64,000 nt of DNA from Limnephilus marmoratus (GCA_917880885.1 OU862906.1:62414665-62478664); one strand, 5' to 3'; shown: positions 32,600-42,835, counted from the stretch's first letter. The notes: generated from the sequence alone by a model not told the origin. Numbers and translations: made by a program.

Positions 32600-33075
32600 T
32601 TTTTGAAATTCGATTCTCGCGCGCCGGCGCGTTCCTGGCAAATGACAGGTTAAGGGCACGCAACCCGGATTTGTACCGATTTCTTACATATCTCCCTTAA
32701 ACACGGTAAGTTTTAAATCTCTTAAAAAAACATATTTTATTCTTGAAGATACTATCTAGACATTACCTGCGCCGTAACGCAAATTATATAAAATTCCCTC
32801 GATAGAAAAAAATCGCAAAGTATGCTCCAAAAATTATTATAAACACGTTTGTTTCAGTTATTTTACAAGTTATATGTATGAAAAAATTCACAGTGTTTCT
32901 TTAAATGCTGTTTAAGATAATGTCCGTAAGATTTTTGCTCTATTTTAAACGAGTCGTGTTTTATTAAACATTTTCGCAATTTTCGCATCGATTTTGTCGC
33001 TGTAAATGTTAGCGCTCTCCTCTAACATTCGTAATTTCGTATCTCTCCATCTTGTTCTTTTCGGGCCCGGTTGCA
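32600..33075 (-). repeat. repeat family H, copy 2
   Basis: Reverse copy: AAATTCCCTCGATAGAAAAA, AAGTATGCTCC, CACAGTGTTTCTTTAAATGC and ACGAGTCGTGTTTTATTAAA, all shared with 58648-59045 and 60622-61045. Confidence 0.6.
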
Positions 33076-33399
33076 GAGCCTTAAGGTTAAACGTCAAGTA
33101 CGTTATAATCTATGCGCTCACAGATAGCGCCAATTAAATTATTTTACGTTTTTAATATTTTTTGCACGTTATGCTTTAAAATATTGAGGTGAATTAATGG
33201 TTTGCGCCCGTACATATTTAATATGAATATAAATAAATAGTTTTGTCCATAAAAAACCCAAATCTTTCAAGAAAGGCTGAAAAGTCCAATTTTGTATCGG
33301 TGACTCAATCCAATATTGTAGGGAGGCTAAGAAACATAACAAAGAGAGGAGACCGTTAGGCTACGAAGCACCGATTAAATAAATACAAATAGGAGACCG

Positions 33400-33512
33400 A
33401 TTATACTATCCCATTCTCTCGCAGGCTAAATCCTATGCCTAGATGTATGTGTTTGTCGAGTTTTATCGAGTTTCAAATCACAACGATGGTAAAAAAGTTT
33501 TCACTTCAAAAA
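33400..33512 (-). mobile_element. MITE family G, copy 4 (partial)
   Basis: Reverse orientation: TCTCGCAGGCTAAATCCTA, GATGTATGTGTTTGTC and GTTTTCACTTC. The 3' half is fragmented, with a further piece at 33340-33400. Confidence 0.5.
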
Positions 33513-33519
33513 ATTACGA

Positions 33520-33875
33520 CAATAAACAAAAAATTTAACAAAACAAAAAAAACGACTCCAAAAAATGCACTAAAAAGTAAAAAAATAATTTCGTATTCTT
33601 CTACAACTTCATAATCAACTTACTTTTTCTACTCATCAATATGTAGGTACGATTGTTATTTTTGGAGTCGGTGTCAGCAAAGGTACCCGGGCGGTAATAA
33701 ATGATACCACACGGGAAGCATCAGCTTTCAAATAAAAAAAGAATCATCAATATCGGTTCACCCAGTCGATAGATAGTTCTGAGGTAACAAACATAAAAAA
33801 AAAAAAAATATTAAAAAAAAATACAGTCGAATTGAGAACCTCCTCCTTTTTGAAGTCGTTTAAAAAAATAAATCT
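33520..33875 (+). repeat. repeat family J, copy 1 (lepidopteran-type)
   Basis: Contains AACAAACATAAAAA, GTCGAATTGAGAACCTCCTC and TTTTTGAAGTCGTTT, preceded by TCAGCTTTCAAATAAAAAAA and ATCGGTTCACCCAGTCGA. I recall the GAACCTCCTCCTTTTTGAAGTCG motif as abundant in moth and butterfly genomes. A second copy at 51195-51875 has its left portion inverted relative to this one. Confidence 0.55.
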
Positions 33876-35111
33876 TCACCAAAAACATCGCCAGTCAATA
33901 ATGTTGTCATTATCTGTGTCATACTCCTACAAAATTTAAATTAATGCTAAAGTTGGTGTTCCAACATAAATGAAGCCGCGTGACTACAATTTGATAGGTA
34001 AGTACGAGATAATAAGCAGGTACTATCATGGTGCATTTATTTAGCTAGGCGCACATCGCACACCGCACATCGCACACCGTGTGACGGGGAACAATCTGGA
34101 CATTTTGTACGACGGCGCTGAATAAACGGAACACGGATAAAATTACTAGTGAACGTACTACGTTGTGTTAGTATATTCATTGGGCTACTGGGATGGTACT
34201 GTGGCACTGTGACAATTTTTGTTCCAAAATTTTCGAAATGCAGCAGATTTTTTGAGGATCAATTGTAACGTAATTATTTTCATGGTTCTTATTCAGTCAG
34301 TACTTGCTCAGAAAGAGTATTATTAATTTCGGCTGCCGTTGGAACGATTGATAACAAATTCAAATTGCCTGGACGGTTGCTCGATTGTTTTTGAAAAAAA
34401 AAAGTAAAAACGGTTGTAAGGGTCACGTCATGAGATAACAATGGATTTGGTCGGAAGTTTGATTTGTAAGGAGTTTTGATACTCGTAAATTATTGTGTAA
34501 ATTTGCAATATAATGCAACTACACCTTCAAATTAGTGCTGTGAAGAAATATTGTTTGACGCTCGTAATGACGATGAAAACAACCCACCGATAAATAGCCA
34601 TCGAGATTTACTGATCTCAGCTTGTTACATAAATGTTTTGGTCGGGCGTGTTTACAGCTTATGACGTTATATAAAACAGCCACGTACAATCCAATATCAC
34701 CGAGGACAACTTTGATGAAGATTGCAGGCGCTTCTTAAATGACATTTAAAGTCTAGCGGGCCTTTGTGGATGGACTGGAATCTTGGATACTTCACGGTGT
34801 CATGGGCTTGCGAAGCGGCAGCTCTGGGGCTCTTCTCCAGCTATCTGGAGCCCTTGTCGCTGAGGTTAGAAGAGGTGCGCCTTATTAACTATCGCAAGCT
34901 ACGAATGATCATTTGGAGTGGATTCTACTAAAATAACTGAATTATCTCTCTCTCTCTCTATCTACATTTTTTTGAGTTTACAAAGGTTATGTTTAAGATA
35001 CATATATAAGAAGATTATGTTTTTTTTGCTTGTCAATAATAACAAGTACATTTTATTTAATGTGAGTTCTTTTATTTACATCAGATAGTAGCTTTCTTTT
35101 ATCCCACGCAG
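33876..35111. other. no gene recognised; possible TATA box, CT repeat
   Basis: TATATAAAA at about 34662-34671 is a good TATA match with an unremarkable downstream. GCACATCGCACACC repeats in tandem near 34052-34078. A (TC)6 microsatellite lies at about 34948-34960. No coding similarity. Confidence 0.35.
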
Positions 35112-35169
35112 GACCCTGAGATGATGATGAGAACTCATGCATACGGAATTTCTCTGCTAACTGAGAAAG
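35112..35169 (+). other. exon-like 58-bp segment with strong splice sites
   Basis: A pyrimidine tract and acceptor (CTTTCTTTTATCCCACGCAG) precede 58 bp that are open in one frame (DPEMMMRTHAYGISLLTEK) and end AAAG followed by the donor GTACGTG. Both signals are close to consensus and the length is plausible for an internal coding exon. I do not recognise the peptide and see no partner exon, so this may be chance. Confidence 0.25.
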
Positions 35170-35289
35170 GTACGTGTCACAGTGTAAAAAATTATTTATT
35201 TCACAATTATTTATTTATGTTTTTGATGTTTTTATGTCTTTTGCGGTTGAGTTAGTAATTACTATTTGAGGCACATTTTACGTGCCTGG

Positions 35290-35590
35290 CAGTGGCGGTC
35301 CGTGTTTTTTGCAGTGAGCTGGAGTGCTAAGATTGAAAAGTACGACATTGAGCTACAAGTACGTGTTGTTGTAGGTAGCTGAAATTGATTTTTTTTTTTC
35401 AAAATTTCAACTTTTTGTATGAAGATCTTTCAGAATGGGGATGCGGCACATCCCTTGAATGAAAGATCTTCATACAAAAAGTTGAAATTTTGATAAAAAA
35501 TAAAATTCATTTTCAGCTACAACAACGTCAATAACGTCATATTTTTCAATCTTAGCGCTCTAGCTCACTAAAACGCACGGACCGCCACTA
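35290..35590. mobile_element. 301-bp hairpin MITE, family X2, copy a
   Basis: Outer repeats AGTGGCGGTCCGTG and CACGGACCGCCACT enclose two arms of about 145 bp that pair along almost their whole length (about 85 percent by eye). The innermost arm pairs over GAAGATCTTTCA and the loop is at about 35440. CAGTGGCG-type ends suggest hAT origin. An 8-bp duplication could not be shown (GTGCCTGG versus ATACCTAT). Confidence 0.75.
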
Positions 35591-35642
35591 ATACCTATCT
35601 TTTTGGTAGAAACCATTTTATTGTTGAATTTGATCTATTTTG

Positions 35643-35880
35643 TTAAGTAAAAACTTCTTTAGCACCGTTGTGATTTGAAAATCGATGAAACTAAAAATAG
35701 GGCCACTAAAAAAGGCAAGCACACACATCTACAGGATTTAGCCTGCGAGAGAATGAGATAGTATAAATCGGTCTCCTCTTTGTGCGGTGCTTAGTAGTCT
35801 CCCCACTCTTGTCTACTTTAGTTTTCTGATAGTTTCACTTCTACCGCGTTTGGAGATGAATTACACACTCTGTTTTTTTT
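35643..35880 (+). mobile_element. MITE family G, copy 5
   Basis: AGTAAAAACTTCTTTAGCACC, TGTGATTTGAAAATCGATG, CAGGATTTAGCCTGCGAGAG and GTCTACTTTAGTTTTCTGA. The fullest copy after copy 2. Confidence 0.65.
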
Positions 35881-36179
35881 TTCTGCTCTAAGTATCTCTG
35901 AATATCTGGAAGTGTGACGTTTCATATCAAGAATACGGTTCTACCACCGAGAGCTCTGTTGAAATCTTTCTTCCTTGAAAAAAAGAAATCTTATCGATTT
36001 AAATTAATAAATTACTTCGTTTTTACCACTTATCTTTTCGATTTTTTAAAATATCATTCTCTCCTTGTTTAAGCAATCTTCACCGCGTTACCTGTACCCC
36101 AAATTCAGTACGTTCTGATACCACGTCTCTCGTAAATAGGTTAGTAATATCTTCCCTCATGCATCAAACGCTTGCATTT

Positions 36180-36435
36180 TTTTTTAATATTATTATGCAT
36201 TTTTTTCAAATATTATTATTGCATTTTTTTATAAGAAAAACTCTTTTCATAACTTTTGAAGGTTATTCCCATCAATTTAATATATCTACCATTGAAGAAG
36301 AGATACCAATAACAATCAAAACGAAAATATGAAAGATAAGAAGACATAATGGTCGCAACTGGGACACGAACCCAGAACCTCTCGTCTAACCGGTACGTGC
36401 GCGTTTACCAATTCCGCTATCCGTCAAACCGTCAT
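36180..36435 (-). repeat. tRNA-derived SINE, family E
   Basis: The minus-strand head (36435 to 36345) has box A-like ATAGCGGAATTGGTAAACGC and a T-arm CTGGGTTCGTGTCCCAG with a 5-bp perfect stem. The acceptor 5' strand does not pair with the 3' strand (TTGCGACC), so it is not a working tRNA. The tail is an AT-rich body (AACTTTTGAAGGTTATTCCC on the plus strand) repeated at 36640-36780 and 57620-57690. A short translated ORF (MVATGTRTQNLSSNRYV) is the usual SINE artefact. Confidence 0.65.
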
Positions 36436-36489
36436 ATCAGTCAATCTCATATTTCAAATTTTAGAATTAACAATAATATATATTATCTT

Positions 36490-36780
36490 CAAGTAATTTT
36501 GTTTTTCATATTATGGGCAACTACCCTTTTTATTGGAAACAATCATTCTAAGAATTGGTTTGTAACCTAGATAGCGTTTCGGATAAATATATCCGATTTT
36601 TTATTTATATGGAACTATTGACTTTTTATAAAAGTCTAAATGTATATTCATTTTTTTATAAGAAAAACTCTCTTTTTATAACTTTTGAAGGTTTTTCCCA
36701 AAAATGTAATATTGTATCATTGAAGAAGAAGATACCAATATTTATCGAAACGAAAATATAAAAGAGAAAAAGATACAGAA
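36490..36780. repeat. body repeat shared with 57470-57690
   Basis: CATATTATGGG.AACTACC, TTTGTAAC.TAGATAGCGT, CGGATAAATATATCCGATTT and GAACTATTGACTT occur here and at 57470-57690. The second half also repeats the SINE E tail. It is either the non-tRNA part of a longer element or a separate repeat next to SINE E. Confidence 0.55.
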
Positions 36781-36861
36781 AAATATAATGATCCCAGTAG
36801 CGACCTTTATCTTTTTCTATTTTTCTGTGTTATGTTACTTGGAGCAGGTTTTTTTTTTTTT

Positions 36862-37106
36862 ACATTAACTCCACACAGGAGGCCTTGAGGAAAATAATTT
36901 CCCTCAGGGCCTATGTCATCTGGGATGCTGTGTGGGGGGTCTCTTTAAGGAGAGGAAGGAATGAACATTGGTCTTGAAGAGACCTATGTTGTAGGAAGGA
37001 GGAAACACAGAGGCCGGCAAATCATTCCACAGCCGAGCTGTTGAACATAAGAACGAGTCGAAGAAACGACCCGTTCTCATGTGTGTCAACCGTGTACAAA
37101 TGTTGG
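36862..37106 (-). pseudogene. LINE family B C-terminal end and tail, copy 4 (best)
   Basis: The minus-strand frame reads RLTHMRTGRFFDSFLCSTARL, then WNDLPASVFPPSYNIGLFK, then TNVHSFLSLKRPPTQHPR and a stop, followed by the tail with paired GGCCCTGAGG / CCTCAGGGCC around AAATTATTTTCC. This is the least damaged copy and shows that the block is protein-coding: the C-terminal end of a CR1/Jockey-superfamily ORF2. It is 5'-truncated and joins RTE-like copy 2 head to head at about 37106. Confidence 0.78.
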
Positions 37107-37771
37107 GGATGTTGAGGTGGATGAGTTTGTTCATTTGGGAAGTATGTTTACGAGATATGGGAAGGCTGATAGAGATATTGAAAGAAGGGTGAATGCAGGT
37201 AACTCTATTAATGGAGGACTGAACGCCGTTGGCACCAACAAAAACTGTCCAAAGAAGCGAAACTAGCCGTCCATAATGGAGTACTGGTACCTACCCTGAT
37301 GTATGGCAGTGAGGCATGGAACTGGCAGAGGAAGGATGAAAGTAGACTGAACGCTGTAGAAATGAGATCCCTGTGGCGTATGTGTGGTAAAACCATGTAT
37401 GAACGTGTGAGAAATGTGGAAATCCGCAAAGAATGCAAGGCCGATGTAAGCGTAATGAGTAAGATCAAGAAAGGAACGCTCCGATGGTTTGGCCATGTAG
37501 AGCGAATGAACGAGGAAAGGAGTGTAAGGAGAATATATGACGCGAATGTGAATGGTAGAAGAAGTCGAGGACGCCCAAGAAAGACATGGCACGATGAAGA
37601 GAATCAGATACTTGAGTCAGGCCATGTCAAGAGTCAGAATAATAGAAGAGAATGTATGAGACGTTGTATGAATGTAAACGAGGCAAGTAATGTGTGCCAA
37701 GACCGGGATGTTTGGCGGTCCGTCCTCTCTGCCTACCCCTGCGGGGAAACGGCTTGATGGTTAGTTAGTTA
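37107..37771 (+). pseudogene. 5'-truncated RTE-like LINE ORF2 end, copy 2
   Basis: The first segment (37108-37230) encodes VEVDEFVHLGSMFTRYGKAD, then DIERRVNAG, the zone right after the catalytic core. A small frameshift near 37235 leads to KEAKLAVHNGVLVPTLMYGSE, and frame 37299-37757 continues to GRPRKTWHDEE and a stop. It is nearly the same protein as copy 1 (about 5 percent different) and ends in GATGG(TTAGT)n. It extends further 5' than copy 1. Dead through truncation and frameshift. Confidence 0.8.
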
Positions 37772-38132
37772 GTTATTATTGTTATCTTCTATTTCAATGG
37801 TATATTCTTATTGCTGGTATAAACTGCTTCAACAGCGTAGGTTAGAATTAGAACGGTAGGTACCTACCTCTTTGTTTCTGGGTGGTGAGCCCTGTTCAAT
37901 GTTCAATAACCCAACAATAATAAGTACCTGCGTTGTAATAAGGCAAGGGCCCAATATGCTCCCAGCCGCACAAAAGCCCACTGCACAAATTTGGATGAAG
38001 CTTGCTACTTAATTCTCCGAGGAGTATCTCTCCCATTGTTCTGCAGGTTCGGCACTCTGTATCGTCGTAGACCAGATTTCCTTAACCCATTGTAGACGCA
38101 GTGATCTGCAGGATTGTGCGCAATTGTGCAAC
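37772..38132. other. no gene recognised
   Basis: Unassigned sequence with a TAGGTACCTACC word near 37858. Confidence 0.4.
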
Positions 38133-38136
38133 TTAC

Positions 38137-38820
38137 GGGCGTTTAACCAGCCAACGGCCGAAAATCCACATTTCGCCGAAAGATGTTCTACAAGGCGGTT
38201 CCAATGAGAAAGATTAATTATTCTCCGTACCAGCTTTTTAAAATTATAACTCAATATCGATTTTATTGCATTCCAAATTTCCTGTAATTTATACCTACAA
38301 GGCGTGATGATAAAACTATTAATATTACATACCTTTTGTAATTTTTTTATCATACGAACTTATCATTTTTCAATAATGTCTAAGCAAAACAAGAAGGAAA
38401 AAAATCTGAAATATATTAGTTTGTAAGAGCGAAAATAAATACACAAACGGACCAATTTTCGTCAAGAAACACATGTATATATACCTACGTTATTGATTTT
38501 ATTTAAACTAAAATTAAAATTCTGAAACATGCGTTTACCAGAAAATGTATTGATTTATTTTACTGCATGATTATATTATTTGAAATGGGTGTGGTATAAT
38601 AAAAAATCTTCTTGGAAAATTTAACAAATCAGCCAACGACCTATGGCATAACCTTATTAATATAGATACTAAAAATAAATATTTTTTCTCAAAATTTAAA
38701 ACGTGCGTTTACTAGATAAAAGAACAATCGTTCGAAATCAATTTATAATTTTTTGTGGAAAATACGTCTTATTTCTGATTTAAAAACGACATATTTCTGG
38801 TTTTCTCTGGTTATACCCTC
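38137..38820 (+). mobile_element. family I element, copy 3, TTAC flanks
   Basis: 684 bp between TTAC at 38133-38136 and 38821-38824. The ends GGGCGTTTAACCAGCC and GAGGGTATAACCAGAG (read inward) agree with copy 2. The interior shares TCTGAAATATATTAGTTTGT and TTTAACAAATC.GCCAACGAC with the other copies. It uses the same 4-bp duplication length, with one base changed from TTAA. Confidence 0.75.
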
Positions 38821-38824
38821 TTAC

Positions 38825-39621
38825 GACCCGAAGTATCGTTATATGGATCATCGAGAGTGTAGAGCAGTGATTGACTAAAACTCGTGACGTAGCTCTTGCA
38901 GTCAACGTTCCACGGAGAGATTTGAATTAACTGCAATACAAGTGGCTGTCTTTTACTTCAAGCACGTCACGCGTCCGAAAATTCTGAAAACGGCCCGACG
39001 AGTTTTCTTTTGAAAAAGTCTAACCTTGCGTTGAGCTAACATTTTCTACGAACCTTGCTCCCTAATTACATTTCTAATAAAATATTTTAAAATGTTCTCT
39101 TCGACACTTCATAAACCAATAGTCTTGTTTTACGGAAGACTTGTAAAAATAAGATAGTATACCTAAGTATTATATTACCCATGTACCTTCAAGGCGTAAC
39201 AAACACCACGTATCCGAATGATTTTAACAAATCTATTACACGTCACAGTCGCCACTGATCACACTGCTGCTCGCCACGACGGATCACGAGTGCTACGCGC
39301 TCTATTTTATGCGTTGCTGGAACAATACGGAGCACCTACCACGAGACCCGCTAAGCTGTAGGTACCCAACTAAAGTGGCGACATGTGATGGAAAATTTTT
39401 ATGTTTATTTTTAATTGAAAAAAAAAAATATATCATCGGATATCAAAATGACCTCTACATGTCTTACTCCATAAAAAACGGTCAGGAATCGCTGGTCAAA
39501 GTCGTTCTCGTGTATTCTGTTGCCCCGTATTAGGTACTTACAATTTTTTAAATAGTTTAATCAAGGATTGGAAAAAAATATTTTAGTTTAGGGTTTTCCG
39601 GGTACGTTCCTTATTAAAATA
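38825..39621. other. no gene; MITE F end fragment at 39597-39613
   Basis: CGGGTACGTTCCTTA at about 39599-39613 is a solitary right end of MITE F. The 74-aa ORF at 39309 is unrecognised. Nothing else is assigned. Confidence 0.35.
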
Positions 39622-40135
39622 CTAGCTGGTTCCCGGCATACGTTGCTATGTCATTTAATAAAGAAATTGATTCTCCCTACATGTGCTTTCCCACTCATCC
39701 AGTTATCCTTCCGCCTCGCCTTCCTTTCCCGCGTGCCCATCCCCTCTCATATTCCCACTCCGCCTCCTCCACCTTCCCTCCCCCCACTCCACTCCCCCCC
39801 TTCCGCAGTCCCGCGAACCCCCCTCCCGAGTTTCCTCTCCCTCCCTCCTCCATGTTCCCCTCCCCCCTCCCGGGTTCCCCTCCGCCCTTCCCACGAACTC
39901 CCTACCCGAATTCCCCTCCCCCCTCCCGCATTCCATACATTCAGTCTCGTTACATTCAGTTTTCAAACAACTCGCGTGCCACTTATTGCAATTTTTTTAT
40001 ACAAATTTCATAATGCCAGAGCTCAACAGTAGTTTTATACAAACCTTGTCCTAACAATAACGAACCCATAAAAAAAGAATTATCCAATTTGGTGCATTCG
40101 TTCGGAAGTTATGCGCGTACATACAATAAAAAAAT
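39622..40135 (-). mobile_element. Helitron family L, copy 2 (compact)
   Basis: The minus-strand 3' end is CTAG (39622-39625) next to A on the plus strand, preceded by GGGAACCAG and the hairpin GACATAGCAACGTATGCC. The interior has the C/T-rich block (39730-39930) and the conserved TTCAAACAACTCGCGTGCCAC. No insertions, so it serves as the empty-site reference for copy 1. Overlapping proline-rich and glycine-rich ORFs are low-complexity artefacts. Confidence 0.75.
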
Positions 40136-40170
40136 ATAGGCACCGATAAAGATTTTCCTATTATTAATTA

Positions 40171-41236
40171 CTAGTAAACCCCGCCACACGTTGCTGTGGC
40201 TAACGAAACACAACGCCATTACCCAATCTTTATAAAATCCACACCACCCGCTTGCCAGCTGCCCGCTGCCCGCTGCCTGAATTAAATATTTTAATTTATC
40301 GGCTTTTCTCTACTATAATACGTTTTATAAATTTTAAATTAAATATCCCACTACAAGACTTGAAATATAATTTATTATTAAATATTTTAAAAATACACAC
40401 ACTAGAAGACAGACGTAAAATAAACGACTTAACATTTTTATTCAAAATACTTTACTCTAAATTTGACTGTTGCGAACTACTGTAACTCATAAACTTACGA
40501 ATACCGACAGTAACTACACGACAAAATACACTATTCTACTGTAGCATTCATAAGCGGAACTACATTGCCCACTCTCCGATACAACGATTTCACACTATGG
40601 GAAATCAGTACTTAGGTGATGTTGACATATTTAACATAAACTTGGCGAAATTTGTTGATCTTGTGAAAAACTTATTCCAAAATTATTCCTAAACATATCT
40701 GTATTTTTGTAAACCTATGAAATCGCTGTATTTTTGTATTTTTATGACTTGTGTGCTTTTTTATCAATTTTTATTTTTATTATTTCTGTATATGTTTAAA
40801 AATAATCTGTCATGAATTATTTGTACTACCAAAATGTAAAAGCCCTTCGGGCGTTAAAAAATAAATAAAATAAAATAATAAGCATGTATTATACATATAA
40901 ACTAATTAACTCGCCACTATTTATACAATGCTTGCAATGCAACACTGGATATTTGAAAAGGGAAAATCAAATACCTACTTACTCTAGGACATGTATTTTC
41001 CAATTTCTTCCGTAGAAAGAATTTCAAAAGGTACTGCCCGCCAGCCGTTTTAAATCGCACAAAAATATGTTTTCTTTGAATTTCTCGGCTTTTCTCTAAT
41101 ATAGTTTACATGTATTATGCATATAAACATTCCTCTTCAATCACTCTATCTATTGGTGAAAACCGTATGAAAATCCGTTGCGTAGTTTAAAAGATTAACG
41201 CGCACATACATTTTGAGCGACTTCATTTTATTTTTT
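40171..41236 (-). mobile_element. Helitron family K, copy 1, split by a LINE
   Basis: CTAG at 40171-40174 follows A. Read on the minus strand the end is CCACAGCAACGTGTGG (hairpin), GGGTTTA, CTAG. The body resumes after the LINE at about 40875 with AATAAGCATGTAT and continues through CCGCCAGCCGTTTTAAATCG to TTTTGAGCGACTTCATTTTA. The copy at 42225-42790 carries the same blocks. Confidence 0.6.
40318..40870 (+). pseudogene. Jockey-like LINE 3' end (family S), copy 1
   Basis: Translation: IRFINFKLNIPLQDLKYNLL, then EDRRKINDLTFLFKILYSKF, then, after a stop, frames matching copy 2 (TTRQN..FY, HSPIQRFHTMGNQYL). The 3' UTR ends in AAAAGCCCTTCGGGCGTTA and (AATAA)n. It begins in mid-ORF, so it is 5'-truncated, and it sits inside Helitron K copy 1. 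Confidence 0.75.
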
Positions 41237-42175
41237 TATTTTATTTAAACGCCCATAGGGCTTTTACATAGTATGCAGTACATTTTTTTTAAATTACAGT
41301 GTAAAGAATGGGTTTACAAAATACAATACACAATACAAGTAACATAATATTTGTTAAAAACAAAATATAGTTTAGAAAAAATATAAGGGTTAAAAAAAAA
41401 TTAAATAAAAAATTTAGGTTACATAAAATATAAGCGTTAGCAAAATACAGGTAACATAAAATATAAGAAACAAAATATAGTCCATAAAATATATTAGTTG
41501 ACATAAAGTAGGTAATGTTTAAAATTGTTGTTCTCATTAGTTTATGGGATAGGTAGAAATAAATAGTTGGCACATATGGCGTTTGAAGTTTGCTAAGTTC
41601 AAATTATTGTCAAATACATCCAGATTGTTTAAGTATTTGTTACCAAGACTATGCAAACGTTGTATTGGAGAATGTAAATCATAGTTCGAGTGAGATGTAC
41701 GTATATAAAATGTCAATGTTTGTCTAGTTGTTCGTGTAGGTACATGTAGATTTATTAATTGCAGGAGTTCACAACTATCGAATTTAGAATTTAATACTTT
41801 TAATAAAAAAGTTAGGTCGTTTATTTTTCGTCGGTTTTCTAATGTTGGAATATTTAAAGTATTCATCAACGACGGGTAAATTATGTGCTCTAAAGGGATG
41901 TTAAGTTTAAAATTTACAAAACGTAGAAATTTTCTGTGAATTCTTTCAATAGTATGAATATGAATTTTGTAGAAGGGCGACCAGACTATGGAGTTATTTT
42001 CTATTAAGCTTCTAACAAGGGATGTATACAGTAGTTTAATGACTTGTAACGATTCAAAGTTTTTAATTGTTCTTAATACAAATCCTAAAGTTTTCATACC
42101 CTTATTTGCAGTTTGTTGAATGTGAACCGTGAAGTCGAGTTTCTCATCCATTATCCCATATGCCAAGATCCCGCA
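41237..42175 (-). pseudogene. Jockey-like LINE ORF2 C-terminal end (family S), copy 2
   Basis: The open frame 42166-41537 encodes 209 aa: MDEKLDFTVHIQQTANKGMK, LGFVLRTIKNF, LYTSLVRSLIENNSIVWSPF, RIHRKFLRFVNFKLNIPL, and the tail ending FISTYPIN. It covers the post-catalytic thumb and C-terminus of a Jockey-superfamily reverse transcriptase; just upstream, RDLGI continues in another frame after a frameshift. The 3' UTR runs to AAAGCCCTATGGGCGTTTAA and an AATAAA-rich tail at about 41240. No endonuclease or FADD. Confidence 0.82.
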
Positions 42176-42199
42176 TTTCCGATACTCTTTCTAATTAAT

Positions 42200-42231
42200 C
42201 TGCTAGTTACATAATGCTATGTAACTAGCAG
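42200..42231. repeat. 32-bp perfect palindrome at Helitron end
   Basis: CTGCTAGTTACAT, six-base spacer, ATGTAACTAGCAG. The right half contains the CTAG terminus of Helitron K copy 2, so two CTAG termini face each other. Confidence 0.7.
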
Positions 42232-42790
42232 ACCCGGCCACACGTTGCTGTGGCTAACGAAACACAACGCCATTACCCAACCTTTATAAAACCCACACCA
42301 CCCGCTTGCCAAGTGCCCGCTGCCTGAATTGAATATTTGAATTTCTCGACTTTTCTCTACTGTAATAAGCATGTATAAACATATAAACCTTCCTCTTGAA
42401 TCACTCTAGCTATTGGTGAAAACCGCATGAATATCCGTTGCGTAGTTTAAAAGATCTATGTGCACATACATTTTGAGCGACTTCATCAAATAAAATAATT
42501 CAAATCAAATACCTACTTACTCTAGGACATCTATTTTCCAATTTCTTCTGAAGAACGAATTTCAAAAGTGACTACCTATGTATATGTAGTACGGCCCGCC
42601 AGCCGTTTTAAATCGCACAAAAATATGTTTTCTTTGAATTTCTCGGCTTTTCTCTAATATAATTTACATATATTATACATATAAACATTCCTCTTCAATC
42701 ACTCTATCTATTGGTGAAAACCGTATGAAAATCCGTTGCGTAGTTTAAAAGATTAACGCGCACATACATTTTGAGCGACTTCATTTTATA
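42225..42790 (-). mobile_element. Helitron family K, copy 2
   Basis: The minus-strand end CCACAGCAACGTGTGG + CCGGGTCTG + CTAG (42225-42228) is a textbook Helitron 3' terminus. The body shows two tandem versions of GTTGCGTAGTTTAAAAGAT...TTTTGAGCGACTTCAT (ending at about 42485 and 42785), so the unit is internally duplicated. The second half is almost the same as 40940-41236. Confidence 0.72.
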
Positions 42791-42794
42791 CTAT

Positions 42795-42835
42795 GTAATG
42801 ATAATGATGATGATGATGATGTAATGATGATGATA
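42795..42835 (+). repeat. (GAT)n microsatellite
   Basis: AATGATAATGATGATGATGATGATG followed by TAATGATGATGAT. It directly follows the Helitron K 5' side. Confidence 0.8.

Noticed and set aside
34662..34760. TATA-box promoter with a start codon downstream
   Set aside because: The ATG about 50 bp downstream gives only seven codons before a stop; TATATAAAA is common by chance in AT-rich DNA.
36345..36435. Functional tRNA gene on the minus strand
   Set aside because: Box A, box B and the T-arm are good, but the acceptor 5' strand does not match the 3' strand, and it carries a SINE tail.
39643..40054. Proline-rich protein in three overlapping plus-strand ORFs
   Set aside because: They translate the same C/T-run block of a Helitron in three frames; low-complexity DNA gives open frames in all phases.
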